35,740 nucleotides of DNA. Source: Deltaproteobacteria bacterium GWF2_42_12. GTDB lineage: Bacteria > Desulfobacterota > GWC2-55-46 > UBA9637. Shown here piece by piece: positions 23,466 through 30,703 of the stretch (the first letter of the stretch is position 1; the number at the start of each line of letters is the position of its first letter). A program made the position numbers and the translations under genes. Under the pieces are notes generated by a model. That model was given only the letters and a program-made list of their open reading frames with translations. It searched no databases and was not told where the DNA came from. The stretch is from the NCBI GenBank assembly GCA_001797665.1, contig MGQA01000071.1:1-35740 (forward strand), in the 5' to 3' direction.

Positions 23466-25658
23466 TTACTCCTCATTTTGTCCAAGAACATAAAATTTAT
23501 TATTCACCTCGTCAAAGTCAATTATAGCGCTCATCTCTGCCTTAATATTAATCTTCTTTTCAAAGGTATAATCAAGGAGGATATCATCTTTTGAAGCCCC
23601 CATTTTGCTACTGTTTTCATGTTCTTCTACGTGCTCTTCCACTTCTTTACGTTCATAGGCTTCCTCTACACTGAGGTCCCTCATTTTAACCTTGATGTCA
23701 TGAACCCCCGGTACAATGGGTATCTCCTCATAGGCAAATGTTGAACCATCTTTTCTAATGCCTGTGGGATAATAGGTTTTGGAAAATATATTTTTATTAT
23801 CTAAATATACCTCCACATACATAGGGAGTCTTCTCCTGTCACATTCCATCCTCAGACGGGCGAAGGAAGACCGTGTCTTTCTCATATGTTTAAGCTTGGT
23901 CTCTACCTCTTCTTCAGCCAACTCCCGACAGCCAACCTGTTTACCAGAACGTTTAAAGGTGAATTTTAATAATGACTGGTCTTTGCTGTAAAACGGATAT
24001 GTAGGTTTTGTTGATAGAAAGAGTATGAGGAATGCAGGTATCAGGAGCAGAGAAGCTGCAGAAAATGCCATTGCCTTTTTATATATCCTTTCTCTGGGTA
24101 TCGCAGGTTTTATAAGACCATATGTTCTAACATTTGATATATGGCTAAGTTCATCCCGGAAAAGGTTTATCTCACTTATGAGATATTTACCATGAAGTTG
24201 AGATAGGGGAGATAACCAGTATACACGGATCCGAGAATAATTGCTCGCCGGGCCTTTAAATGGCAAAAGAACAGGCGCCCTCTCTCCCATCAATCTTGCA
24301 TTGGCCCACTTGGCGCCCTCACGATAGTAACATTCCTCCATCTGGCAGCCGCTTACAAATACACCATCCGCCCCTGATTCAAGGGCATGTTCAATTATAG
24401 AGTGTTGAATCATACCGGCACAGCGGAATGTAATAATAGGTACATTTGGCATACCTTTAATGCTTCTATTTTTAGTATCAACAATCTCGTCCAGTTTGAC
24501 GCTTTTTTCACAGATAAAACCCAGAATCTTTGGTTTTCCGTCTTGCCTCTGGGCAAGGTGTAAGAGTTCTGTTATCTCATTTTCTATTTGTTCCAATGTT
24601 CGGTCAGGCAGATTAGTCGCCTTTGAATCGCATGACCCAATGCAGATACCGCAACTCGCACACCTGCTAACCATTATCTCTGCCTGCAGAAGGTATGGTC
24701 TCCCGTCTTTTCTTGGAGCCATTCTGATGGCTTCGTATGGGCAATCTTTATTACATTGCTCACATCCTACACATTTCTCTAATATTATCTGGGCTGGCGG
24801 CAGCCTTCTGGACCTGCCAAGCCAAGGTGCCATAAAAACTATTAAGACACCTCCAACTGATGTGAACCAGAAGACCCACTTAGGCAGGACAGAAGCCAAG
24901 GGATAGATAAATAAGAAGAACCAATCAAAAGGGATATTAATTGGCAACTTAGCCATATCAGCTGTTTGAGCATTAGTCGCCGGGGCAATAAAAGATAGTA
25001 TAAAAAGGACAATTAATGTTGCAACAGCAATTACACGCGGAGGCTTAATTGCTGCCCTGGCGTTTCTTGATACATGTATAAATATAAAAGCGCTTATGCC
25101 TATAAGTGATATGCCTATATGTGCCAGGAGGAGGACAAAAAATAACATCTTGCTTATGGTATCATCGCTTAAAAAGGACCGTGAAGGAGGCTCAACAAGA
25201 ATGGGGATATCGTTAAGTAATTGGGCGGTTTTCTGGGCAATTAATTGGGCCCTTCCGTCCCAGACCATCCAGTATCCTATAATTCCAATGATAATAGAGG
25301 TTATCAGGAGGGTATTCCCGGAAAACCAGGACAACCAACGCCACTGACGGTATCTGCCGAGAAGGAACTCCCGCAACAGATGCAGCGCCATGAACATGAC
25401 TAATCCATCTGAGGCATAGCGGTGTACACTCCGCATAATGCCGCCAATATACCATTGTTCAACAGTAAGATACTGGACTGATTCGTAGGGGGTGCCGGTT
25501 CTGTAAAAGAAAAAGAGGTAGATACCGCTTATAAGTATCAGCATCATGCAAAAAAAACATAGTGTGCCTAACCAGTGCAATGGATTGTATTTAGGAGTGA
25601 ATACCCTGTCTGCCCACCCATCAACAGCATATACAATCCTTTTCCCATAATAATCCAT
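23466..25658 (-). CDS. cytochrome b - ferredoxin - MvhD fusion protein (copy B)
   Basis: A 730-residue paralogue of copy A with the same architecture: cytochrome b with H79/H93 (x13) and H180/H195 (x14), a PFDWFFLFIYP element, ferredoxin motifs CVGCEQCNKDCP and CASCGICIGSCD, an MvhD-like domain with GADGVFVSGC...ECYYREG (one cysteine fewer than copy A in this signature), a helix and a two-cysteine C-terminal domain. The latter has an extra charged insert (about 30 residues, rich in Glu and His). The ATG at 25658 is preferred to TTG at 25697 because GGGAGA lies 8 nt upstream. It is the first gene of the operon, 5 nt before the nuoF-like start. Two different b subunits in one operon imply a heterodimeric core. 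Confidence 0.9.
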   Translation of the reverse strand: MDYYGKRIVYAVDGWADRVFTPKYNPLHWLGTLCFFCMMLILISGIYLFFFYRTGTPYESVQYLTVEQWYIGGIMRSVHRYASDGLVMFMALHLLREFLLGRYRQWRWLSWFSGNTLLITSIIIGIIGYWMVWDGRAQLIAQKTAQLLNDIPILVEPPSRSFLSDDTISKMLFFVLLLAHIGISLIGISAFIFIHVSRNARAAIKPPRVIAVATLIVLFILSFIAPATNAQTADMAKLPINIPFDWFFLFIYPLASVLPKWVFWFTSVGGVLIVFMAPWLGRSRRLPPAQIILEKCVGCEQCNKDCPYEAIRMAPRKDGRPYLLQAEIMVSRCASCGICIGSCDSKATNLPDRTLEQIENEITELLHLAQRQDGKPKILGFICEKSVKLDEIVDTKNRSIKGMPNVPIITFRCAGMIQHSIIEHALESGADGVFVSGCQMEECYYREGAKWANARLMGERAPVLLPFKGPASNYSRIRVYWLSPLSQLHGKYLISEINLFRDELSHISNVRTYGLIKPAIPRERIYKKAMAFSAASLLLIPAFLILFLSTKPTYPFYSKDQSLLKFTFKRSGKQVGCRELAEEEVETKLKHMRKTRSSFARLRMECDRRRLPMYVEVYLDNKNIFSKTYYPTGIRKDGSTFAYEEIPIVPGVHDIKVKMRDLSVEEAYERKEVEEHVEEHENSSKMGASKDDILLDYTFEKKINIKAEMSAIIDFDEVNNKFYVLGQNEE

Positions 25659-25771
25659 AATCAGATTCTCCCTGCTGCACTTTAAATGATGCAACAAATT
25701 CTTTTTGTTTATTACGATTAATTACTATCTGTTCTATCAGGTGCATAATTGCACGGGTTGGTGTTCAAAAG

Positions 25772-25787
25772 TATGACAAAAATCATA
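25772..25787. promoter_or_regulatory. CRP/FNR-type palindrome TATGA-N6-TCATA (site 1)
   Basis: A perfect 5+5 inverted repeat, TATGACAAAAATCATA, lies 114 nt upstream of the copy B start codon. The identical 16-mer occurs again at 29012-29027 and I found no other copy in the window. The half-site and 6-nt spacer fit CRP/FNR-superfamily operators, but the regulator is unknown. Confidence 0.6.
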
Positions 25788-25954
25788 TCCCGTTTTGTCC
25801 TGTTCTGAAAGGGTTAGAAGATAGATGAGCTACTTAAGGGCATGCATAAACAAGGAGCTTACGGGCTGTGTCTTTTGAGGGCAGCTTTATACTCCGTATA
25901 ATAAATAAAATCCCAACACTGCTCGCAGTAATGAGCTGCTGATTTAATACAAAA

Positions 25955-25988
25955 TGGGGCAGTAGTTTATTATAAAACTACTGCCCCA
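25955..25988 (-). terminator. intrinsic terminator of the NO-reductase-like operon
   Basis: A perfect 14-bp stem (TGGGGCAGTAGTTT and AAACTACTGCCCCA) with a 6-nt loop. On the minus strand it is followed by TTTTG, 35 nt downstream of the 44-residue gene. Confidence 0.75.
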
Positions 25989-26022
25989 TAAAAACTATCT
26001 ACAAACTTGAAAGCAACTTCCT

Positions 26023-26157
26023 TCATTTCCCAATATTCCAGACCATTGACAGCCACTTCCAGTTTAAGAAGTAGAACAAAACGAACATTACAAAAAAGAT
26101 CATAATAATAACAAATGTGCCTGGCGCTGGAAAACCTTCTTCATGTTTTTCTTCCAT
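26023..26157 (-). CDS. 44-residue single-helix membrane protein, probable small haem-copper subunit
   Basis: Not in the ORF track. A short acidic N terminus (MEEKHEEGFPAPG) is followed by one hydrophobic helix (about residues 14-31) and a Trp-rich tail (LNWKWLSMVWN). GGAGG lies 5-6 nt before the ATG at 26157. It lies 103 nt downstream of the subunit I gene and just before a strong terminator, so it is the last gene of the haem-copper operon. Small single-helix subunits are common in oxidases and NO reductases. Exact family unknown. Confidence 0.75.
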   Translation of the reverse strand: MEEKHEEGFPAPGTFVIIMIFFVMFVLFYFLNWKWLSMVWNIGK

Positions 26158-26260
26158 GATAACCTCCTATATCATTAATTGATTACACAGATTTTGAAAA
26201 CCGATTACACCAATTCATCTTCTGAACAGTGTAATCTGCTCTTTAATCTACGCAATCGGT

Positions 26261-27796
26261 TTATAACATCTTGGCCTCATTTGGAGCCATCTTCCTGCCA
26301 AAAAATACTGAGAGCACAGACACTCCAACATACATCGCCCCGCCTACAACTGCAACTATAACACCTATAGCTGCTATTGTTGTGAAAAAGAGCACAGCAG
26401 GGTCAAATGAGAATGGGATTACAGCATCAGCAAAGGTGATGTCCCAGTGCCTCCTTGGTGAACCAAGCGTTCCAGCTCCTCCCATTCCTAATGCAATTAG
26501 AATTATCCCAATGGCAAAAATGTATGGCTGGAGTGTAGCTATTTTTTTCCCTATAATTTCCCGTCTGAAGATAAGGGGAATCACATAATAGGTAAGGCCC
26601 ATAAATGCAAGGGTTGTCCCTCCCACAACAGTGCCATGGAAGTGACCGGTCATGGCCCAGGTATTATGAGTCTTGATGGATAACTGCTCTGTTCCATATA
26701 CAACACCTGTTATGCCGCCAATAAATCCAAATATGAACAACGAAAATATCAAGGCCGGAAAACCGGGTTCACCCCACGGCGCCTTGGTAAGCCATTCAAA
26801 TAGTCCTTTTGTATATCCCTTCTTTCGCTGGGCAACCTCAACACACATAGGAATTGCCAGGGCATGTATCATACTGGCAAGCACAGCCAAATACATGAAG
26901 TAAGAGGTATTTGCCATCTTATGGTATGGGCTTAAGGTTGGGTCTGTAAGGAGGTGGTGTTCGGATGCAAGGTTAATAAAAAGTATATACAGGAGAAATG
27001 CACTTCTGCATATCTTCTCATTAACAGGTTTTGCCCCAACAGTCAGCGCGCCCAAGAGGTACCATACAGAGACCATTGCAGTAACATTTATCTGCTGGGA
27101 TGAATGACCAAATCCCCAGAAGATTAATCTGTATACACCTGGGTCTAAGTTTGTTATCAACCCAAGAGACCAGAGTAATGTTGGTATATAGATTATAGCC
27201 CCGCACGCAAGCGTGAAAACTGCAATTATGGCTGCAGCAGACAGGCCAAATGTTACAAGCGGGACAGAACCCTCATATGTCTTCTCTGCCTTGGCGATTG
27301 CCAGGGTACCAAAGAAGATAGCGCATCCAATCAAGGCGCCAACAGCAAAAAGTATAATCCCCAAATAGTATAGCGGATCCGCCTGTAAAGGCACATAGGA
27401 GCTGAACATTACAGTCGCCTTGCCTGTAAATACCATTACATCTACCAATACTGCACCAACAAGCATAAGTAGATATGCCAGCCATGCAACCTTTGGCGCC
27501 GCAAGCCTTGAATTAAGCAAAACTGATGACCCAAAATACAGACCTGCTATCTCAAAAAATACAATCCAGAAGACAAGCATATTCAGCCCATGGGCTGTCA
27601 GGAATCTATAAAACAGGTCAGCAGACAGCAGGTGAACTGCTGGCCATCGCGTCAGTCCAACTAAAAGCGCCATTATACCGCCTACAAGGATAAATACAAC
27701 TGCTGTTACCGCATTTATCCAGACGAGGTTCTGGGTTGCTGCAAAAACCTTTTTCCCTGTTATGGGACAGGTTCTAAACTCTGATCCATTTGACAT
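26261..27796 (-). CDS. haem-copper enzyme subunit I, probable nitric oxide reductase type
   Basis: Catalytic membrane subunit, 511 residues with about twelve or more helices. Low-spin haem ligands H69 and H387, active-site haem ligand H385 (TGHFHG), and CuB-type ligands H231, H280 and H281 are all present. The helix VI motif reads HSSQQ, so the tyrosine at H+4 that is cross-linked in A- and B-type O2 reductases is glutamine. It also does not show the cbb3 tyrosine position. Loss of this tyrosine marks the NO-reductase-type branches of the superfamily (sNOR, eNOR, bNOR and others). The start at 27796 follows GAGGGGGG. It is encoded with a CuA subunit II and two single-helix proteins. An O2 reductase with an unusual active site is the alternative. 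Confidence 0.88.
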   Translation of the reverse strand: MSNGSEFRTCPITGKKVFAATQNLVWINAVTAVVFILVGGIMALLVGLTRWPAVHLLSADLFYRFLTAHGLNMLVFWIVFFEIAGLYFGSSVLLNSRLAAPKVAWLAYLLMLVGAVLVDVMVFTGKATVMFSSYVPLQADPLYYLGIILFAVGALIGCAIFFGTLAIAKAEKTYEGSVPLVTFGLSAAAIIAVFTLACGAIIYIPTLLWSLGLITNLDPGVYRLIFWGFGHSSQQINVTAMVSVWYLLGALTVGAKPVNEKICRSAFLLYILFINLASEHHLLTDPTLSPYHKMANTSYFMYLAVLASMIHALAIPMCVEVAQRKKGYTKGLFEWLTKAPWGEPGFPALIFSLFIFGFIGGITGVVYGTEQLSIKTHNTWAMTGHFHGTVVGGTTLAFMGLTYYVIPLIFRREIIGKKIATLQPYIFAIGIILIALGMGGAGTLGSPRRHWDITFADAVIPFSFDPAVLFFTTIAAIGVIVAVVGGAMYVGVSVLSVFFGRKMAPNEAKML

Positions 27797-27832
27797 GTTT
27801 TTATCCCCCCTCTTTTCAAAAATATTATAGAA

Positions 27833-28357
27833 CTAACTCACGATTATCTTACCTATCATAGTATGATGGCCTATCCCGCAGAATTCATTGCAGAGTATAT
27901 GGAATGTCCCTGCTGATGTAGGGGTCATATTCAATATATTGTCATGTCCAGGCACTACCTGAAAATTCATAACAAGCGGCATAAGCGAAAAACCATGCAT
28001 CAGGTCTGTTGATGATATATGGAACTTATAATTTACACCTTTCTTGAGTTTCAGTATGGGGGTCCATGTCCACATCTGCCCCCTAAGGTATACATCAGCG
28101 CCATCGGGTGGTTCAACAATCGGTATACCCCCCTCTTCCCCAACCTTGTATTTCTCTATAAAGGCGTCACTCATCTTTCTATAATCCTCTGTTCTTATCT
28201 TCATCGGATTGACTGAAGGGTTCTGGGTGCCTATGACATGCATGAGCGGCATCATAATAGTCAGAACGAGGCACCACAATAAAGCTATAGTAATCCACAA
28301 TTTTTCTTCTTTGTCTGCTGGTTTCCACCAGTACTTTTCAGGAGACGTTATAGGCAT
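27833..28357 (-). CDS. haem-copper enzyme subunit II with CuA centre
   Basis: A 174-residue protein: one N-terminal membrane helix (about 20-42) and a periplasmic cupredoxin domain. The complete CuA site is visible: H121, C156, C160, H164 and M167 in CNEFCGIGHHTM. A single anchor helix and the short length resemble ba3-type or NO-reductase-associated subunit II rather than the two-helix form of A-type oxidases. GGAGG lies 7 nt before the ATG. It should accept electrons from a small cytochrome c and pass them to subunit I, 36 nt downstream. The Sco protein at 15697-16515 may load it. Confidence 0.95.
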   Translation of the reverse strand: MPITSPEKYWWKPADKEEKLWITIALLWCLVLTIMMPLMHVIGTQNPSVNPMKIRTEDYRKMSDAFIEKYKVGEEGGIPIVEPPDGADVYLRGQMWTWTPILKLKKGVNYKFHISSTDLMHGFSLMPLVMNFQVVPGHDNILNMTPTSAGTFHILCNEFCGIGHHTMIGKIIVS

Positions 28358-28387
28358 ATATTACCTCCGTTAAATTTTAAATTAAAT

Positions 28388-28543
28388 CTATGGTGTTGGA
28401 ATAGAAAATGTTGGAGCAACTGCATACTCCATAACTCCCCATATAACATAAATCACTGTTGGAATTACCACACCCAGGAAAAACAGCATGGAAATATCAT
28501 CCATCAAGAGCTGCCACGCTGATATCTTCTTTTCTTCTGCCAT
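28388..28543 (-). CDS. 51-residue single-helix membrane protein, first gene of haem-copper operon
   Basis: Not in the ORF track. Sequence begins MAEEKKISAWQLLMDD, with one hydrophobic helix (about residues 18-36) and a C-terminal PTFSIPTP tail. GGAGGTG lies 8 nt before the ATG at 28543; subunit II follows 30 nt later. Size and topology resemble subunit IIa of ba3-type enzymes, but similarity is too short for a firm family call. Confidence 0.8.
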   Translation of the reverse strand: MAEEKKISAWQLLMDDISMLFFLGVVIPTVIYVIWGVMEYAVAPTFSIPTP

Positions 28544-28914
28544 ATTTTTTCACCTCCTTTTTAGAATAAAAACTAAATTTCAAGATTAAATGAAAACACT
28601 GTTTCTATGAGAATAACTCACCTCCCTTCATAATCCCCAAAACATTGAAGCGCTTTTTAATAAAAAAGATACGGAAAGCGTAGTGCTTAAACAGATTACA
28701 CTTAAACGGTGAAATGATGTATTGTAATATTCTATGGAAAGAATGCATTGGTCTTTGACCCATGAAGCCCTATTGGATTTCTATCTTATATCCATAGGCA
28801 GTCCCGAGACTCCTATACAATAATAAAGACAGATATCCTTTTGGAAGGTCAATAAGGCAGGTATGGGGGCCATGAAAAACATCCCCCTTATAGACCGGTT
28901 TTGAAATTGGCTTT

Positions 28915-28943
28915 AATTTACTCTTATACATGGTTTATGTCAA
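28915..28943 (-). promoter_or_regulatory. promoter of the NO-reductase-like operon
   Basis: Minus strand: TTGACA (28943-28938), a 17-nt spacer, TAAATT (28920-28915). The same hexamers and spacing are found at 19146-19174, with conservation extending past the -10 (AATTAAA, CCAATTTC). Confidence 0.65.
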
Positions 28944-29011
28944 GCTTTTTTTAGGATTATTTTTTTAGGATTAAATTCTTGAGCATTGTATTAAAAGGGG
29001 TAATCGGTTGA

Positions 29012-29027
29012 TATGACAAAAATCATA
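29012..29027. promoter_or_regulatory. CRP/FNR-type palindrome TATGA-N6-TCATA (site 2)
   Basis: Same 16-mer as at 25772-25787, TATGACAAAAATCATA. It lies 72 nt upstream of the nfu start codon and 68 nt upstream of the -35 of the NO-reductase-like operon, so it could act on either side. Confidence 0.6.
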
Positions 29028-29036
29028 TTTTAATCC

Positions 29037-29065
29037 TTGCAGATAGTGCATTATTTATGTAGAAT
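29037..29065 (+). promoter_or_regulatory. candidate promoter of the Fe-S island
   Basis: TTGCAG (29037-29042), 17 nt, TAGAAT (29060-29065). A better -10 hexamer (TATAAT at 29073-29078) without a good -35 also exists. Which one is used is undecided; both would be consistent with activation from the palindrome at 29012-29027. Confidence 0.4.
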
Positions 29066-29099
29066 TTAGTGATATAATAAATTCATGGAGGTGTTTTAT

Positions 29100-29327
29100 A
29101 TGATAAGGGAAAAGGTAGAAAAGGCCCTCGACAATATAAGACCAGCGCTTCAGGCAGATGGTGGAGATATTAGGTTAGTAGATATTGATGAAGCAAAGGG
29201 TGTTGTGAGGGTTCAGCTTCAGGGCGCATGTGCAGGTTGTCCGAGTTCGCAGATAACACTTGCCATGGGCGTCGAACGGGCAATAAAGGAAGAAGTGCCA
29301 GAGGTGAAAGAAGTAGTGTCAGTGTAG
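29100..29327 (+). CDS. NifU C-terminal-domain (Nfu) Fe-S scaffold protein
   Basis: A 75-residue protein consisting only of the Nfu domain: ALQADGGDIRLVDID followed by the cluster-binding CxxC in GACAGCPSSQ. It carries or delivers [4Fe-4S] clusters. The start is set at 29100 because GGAGGTG lies 7 nt upstream, six residues into the track ORF. First gene of a plus-strand set including a ferredoxin and Mrp, which are also Fe-S proteins. Followed by a hairpin terminator. Confidence 0.94.
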   Translation: MIREKVEKALDNIRPALQADGGDIRLVDIDEAKGVVRVQLQGACAGCPSSQITLAMGVERAIKEEVPEVKEVVSV

Positions 29328-29334
29328 AACTTTA

Positions 29335-29650
<316 letters not shown>

Positions 29651-29696
29651 AATAACGGCAACACGGTTGCCTTGGTCCAAAAACGGAGGTCTCTAA

Positions 29697-30104
29697 ATGA
29701 GCAAGATTACAGTTTGGTTTATCAAAAGCGCGCTGGTGTATTTTATCCTGGCAGTGATACTCGGACTGCATATGGCAGTTTCTGGCACGCAATATCCTTA
29801 CATGCCTATCCATGCCCATTTCAATCTACTGGGCTGGATGTCAATGATGATATATGGGGTTGGATATCACATACTCCCGAGGTTCAGCGGTAGGCCTCTT
29901 TACAGTGAAAAATTGGCTGAGTGGCAGTTCTGGCTCGCAAATATCGGACTTGTCGGCATGGCCCTTGGCTGGATTGTCAAAACCGGCTGGGGAGATGCAA
30001 ATATGTTGCTTATATTTTCTATTGTAGAGGCATTGGCAGCAGTATTCTTTGTTGTAAACATGTTTAAGACAATAAAGGCTGCACCGCCGGTTCCGGCAAA
30101 CTAA
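29697..30104 (+). CDS. four-helix mini haem-copper-like membrane protein
   Basis: A 135-residue protein with four predicted helices. The segment IHAHFNLLGW...YHILPRF aligns with helix X of both large haem-copper proteins here (HFHGTVVGG...YYVIPLI), including the His-x-His haem ligands, and the following helices keep a similar IG...GMALGW pattern. It therefore looks like helix I plus the last three helices of subunit I, without the CuB-binding helices. Extra His in the first helix (GLHMAVSG). GGAGG lies 7 nt before the ATG. It may bind haem for electron transfer or sensing; such short proteins are often annotated as cytochrome c oxidase without evidence. Confidence 0.75.
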   Translation: MSKITVWFIKSALVYFILAVILGLHMAVSGTQYPYMPIHAHFNLLGWMSMMIYGVGYHILPRFSGRPLYSEKLAEWQFWLANIGLVGMALGWIVKTGWGDANMLLIFSIVEALAAVFFVVNMFKTIKAAPPVPAN

Positions 30105-30122
30105 CTTAACGAAGGTGAGCAA

Positions 30123-30434
30123 ATGAATACTCTCTCTCTTAAAGATAAAATATCCTTTTCAAAAGATTACCCGAAAAAGGAAATACTCTATGATTCTGAA
30201 AATGCAAAGGCTGTGCTCTTCTGCCTTGAACCAGGCCAGGGAGTCGGACCTCATGCAGTCTCGTCAGAGGTAGCGCTCATGGCAATAGAAGGAAAAGGGG
30301 TATTTATCACTGGCGATGGCGAAAAGAAGGTAGAAAAAAACTCTCTCATAGTTTGCAAAGAAAATGAACAGCACGGCATAAGGGCTGAGAAGGAAAGATT
30401 CGTTGTCATGGCGGTTATAAGCCCAAGACCGTAA
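30123..30434 (+). CDS. small cupin-domain protein
   Basis: A 103-residue single-domain cupin. Motif 1 is seen as PHAVSSEVALMAIEGKG (His and Glu ligands) and motif 2 as ENEQHGI (His). It could bind one metal ion, or act as a sensor. GAAGGTGAG precedes the ATG, 18 nt after the mini haem-copper gene. A second cupin lies two genes downstream. Substrate unknown. Confidence 0.82.
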   Translation: MNTLSLKDKISFSKDYPKKEILYDSENAKAVLFCLEPGQGVGPHAVSSEVALMAIEGKGVFITGDGEKKVEKNSLIVCKENEQHGIRAEKERFVVMAVISPRP

Positions 30435-30441
30435 AAAAGAC

Positions 30442-30476
30442 AGTAAACAGTATGCAGTAAGGAGTAAGCAGTAAAA
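30442..30476 (+). repeat. five-unit degenerate heptamer repeat
   Basis: Five consecutive 7-nt units begin AGTA (AGTAAAC, AGTATGC, AGTAAGG, AGTAAGC, AGTAAAA) in the gap before the RIC-domain gene. Similar in kind to the hexamer array before dnaB. Confidence 0.6.
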
Positions 30477-30493
30477 AAATGAGGTAAAAAACC

Positions 30494-30703
30494 ATGATAG
30501 CAATTAAAGAAAAAATCACAAAAGAAACGATTGTCAATGATGCGATTAAGTTGTATCCAAATACAATCGGCGTCTTTAATCAGTTTCACATAGATTCATG
30601 CTGCGGCGGCGCTGTATGCATTGAAGATGCTGCAAAGAGGGATAAGGCAGATTTAGACGCACTTCTTAAAAAATTAAATGAGGTGGCAGGTGGAGCCCAT
30701 TAA
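30494..30703 (+). CDS. RIC/ScdA N-terminal domain protein (DUF542)
   Basis: A 69-residue protein made only of the N-terminal domain of RIC (YtfE/ScdA) di-iron repair proteins. The conserved core is present: VFNQFHIDSCCGGA. Full-length RIC proteins repair Fe-S clusters damaged by NO or peroxide; the haemerythrin-like di-iron domain is absent here. Standalone versions are known and their role is unclear. GAGG lies 9 nt before the ATG. Its 3' end overlaps the second cupin gene. Confidence 0.88.
   Translation: MIAIKEKITKETIVNDAIKLYPNTIGVFNQFHIDSCCGGAVCIEDAAKRDKADLDALLKKLNEVAGGAH

Larger units (their letters stand above)
25659..26022. other. 364-nt intergenic region upstream of the cytochrome b-MvhD operon
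   Basis: Contains the TATGA-N6-TCATA box (25772-25787) and the terminator of the upstream haem-copper operon (25955-25988). No gene is seen; the operon's own -10/-35 could not be fixed with confidence. Confidence 0.5.
28544..29099. other. 556-nt divergent regulatory region
   Basis: Separates the NO-reductase-like operon (-) from the Fe-S island (+). It contains the minus-strand promoter (28915-28943), the TATGA-N6-TCATA box (29012-29027) and a plus-strand promoter (29037-29065). The transcript towards 28543 would have a leader of about 365 nt. No additional gene seen. Confidence 0.5.

Noticed and set aside
24460-24906. 148-residue plus-strand ORF
   Set aside because: Antisense shadow of the MvhD and ferredoxin part of cytochrome b fusion copy B.
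26261-28543. cbb3-type oxidase
   Set aside because: Has a CuA subunit II instead of CcoO/CcoP cytochromes and does not show the cbb3 tyrosine position.
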